Positions 63,308 to 64,000 of a stretch of 64,000 nt of DNA are shown here, in pieces; position 1 is the stretch's first letter; each line of letters opens with the position of its first letter. The translations under genes were made by a program, and so were the position numbers. The notes beneath the pieces were generated by a model. It saw nothing but the letters and a program-made list of their open reading frames with translations. It was not told the origin of the DNA and did no database searches. The stretch is from Bin87 sp965203195 (GTDB lineage: Bacteria > Chloroflexota > Dehalococcoidia > Lucifugimonadales > UBA3495): positions 496,001-560,000 of the forward strand of contig OZ241860.1 of assembly GCA_965203195.1 (NCBI GenBank), written 5' to 3'.

Positions 63308-64000
63308 AGGAGGGCGCGGCGGGCATACGAACTGCGGGCCGCCGCATTGTAGCGAGGGCGGTTGGGGGCTGGCAAGCGACGCGGACTGACGGCGGCGTTT
63401 CCCATCGGGTGGTTTGTATTTACCCGTCGTGCCGGCGCCAGCCGGAATCCGGGCGTTTCCAGTGGATTCCGGCTGGCACCGGAACGAGGAGCTGATGGCC
63501 AGACCACCCGGGGCGCGTCGTGAAATGGCCCGCCAGTCCGGGAGGGGCCGGCAATCCGGGGCAAGCGCCCATGGCCTGCGGAGCAGGCGGGCGGTGAGGA
63601 TGCCCGGATGCCGGCTTGCACCGGACTGACGGGGGTTATGCGATGCCGCCGTTGGCGACGGCACAATGCGCTTGGCGAGGGGCCTTAATTCACTGGCGCT
63701 CCTTGATTGGCGTGGATGTTCCGGTTACCAGGGCGGTTCCGGCGGGCGGGGGGCGGGCGGTTGGAGGTAGGAAGGTTGTCATTGGAAGTCGGCTCCTTTC
63801 CGATGGGTTGGCGATTGGCAGTTGGTAAGTGGCAGTTGGCAAGATGAAGGCATCGGGGAAGGCTCGGGCTGGCCTTTTGGGTTCCAGGTTGTCGGCGCTA
63901 CGGCCTGAGAGCGTAACGCGTGAGTTTCGTCCTAGTTTTCCGTGTCCCGGGGCGGCAGCTTTTGAGGGCCGTCGTTTCCGGCACGGGGCGGTGGTGACAC
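63308..64000. other. Non-coding right edge with repeat DNA
   Basis: No supported gene. Several short frames overlap each other without ribosome sites or homology. The stretch contains a REP-like hairpin (63437-63477) and GC-rich repeats such as the GGATGCCCGGATGCCGGC near 63598. The last 250 bases show nothing I can identify. Confidence 0.4.
63437..63477. repeat. REP-like intergenic hairpin
   Basis: GCCAGCCGGAATCC (63437-63450) pairs perfectly over 14 bp with 63464-63477 around a 13-nt loop. The sequence (translating as PAPAGIRAFPVDSGW in one frame) has the look of dispersed extragenic palindromes found in many copies per genome. Confidence 0.6.

Noticed and set aside
1..64000. tRNA, rRNA or riboswitch genes
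   Set aside because: I looked for cloverleaf-like blocks, rRNA signatures and known riboswitch cores and saw none; a covariance-model scan would be decisive.

Overview
The window is about 64 kb of high-GC bacterial chromosome. Its style suggests a Chloroflexota bacterium of the Dehalococcoidia/SAR202 type, perhaps host-associated. The clues are peptide-ABC lipoproteins with long Ala/Pro/Thr linkers after the lipobox, an LLM-class oxidoreductase, an ETF pair, fibronectin-type secreted proteins, a UGSC-family selenoprotein and many decayed insertion sequences. This placement is inference; no rRNA or marker gene is present. I saw no tRNA, rRNA or CRISPR array.

Region 1 (1-13.6 kb) is a decayed defence and mobile-element zone. 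It holds a left-truncated unknown gene and a nested IS pair: a 908-bp element with 18-bp inverted repeats and a 5-bp target duplication sits inside another transposase gene. A small zinc-ribbon gene follows, then a giant type ISP restriction-modification enzyme whose C-terminus carries an extra domain, overlapped by a DUF7689 gene broken by an amber codon. A broken secreted GLUG protein and a C5-cytosine methyltransferase abutted by IS5 debris complete it.

Region 2 (13.6-47.2 kb) is framed by two convergent copies of one cassette, each a PaREP1/HEPN-like gene followed by a roughly 10-kb gene for a secreted GLUG-repeat protein. Both giant genes have a 23-nt poly-C tract just after a conserved ATG and before the signal-peptide core. 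In both, the conserved ATG is out of frame with the body at this tract length, and 21 or 24 C would join them. I read this as a pair of slipped-strand, phase-variable surface proteins. The 11.7 kb between them holds an SDR, a PhnZ-like HD protein, two small unknown genes, EtfA/EtfB, two secreted fibronectin-type proteins, a MATE exporter, two tandem IS5/IS427-type elements and a two-gene HEPN-like operon.

Region 3 (47.2-58.2 kb) is metabolic and transport DNA: an LLM oxidoreductase, then two tandem oligopeptide ABC operons. The first has suffered an internal deletion fusing a binding-protein gene to the end of a permease gene. The second is complete (binding protein, DppB, DppC, DppD, DppF). 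A coiled-coil protein with a nuclease-like C-terminus follows.

Region 4 (58.2-64 kb, minus strand) is a probable operon: DUF2071 protein, a 355-aa conserved protein, a UGSC-family selenoprotein with an in-frame UGA and a hand-folded SECIS-like hairpin, and a zinc-ribbon/PQQ beta-propeller membrane protein starting 2 bp after the selenoprotein stop.
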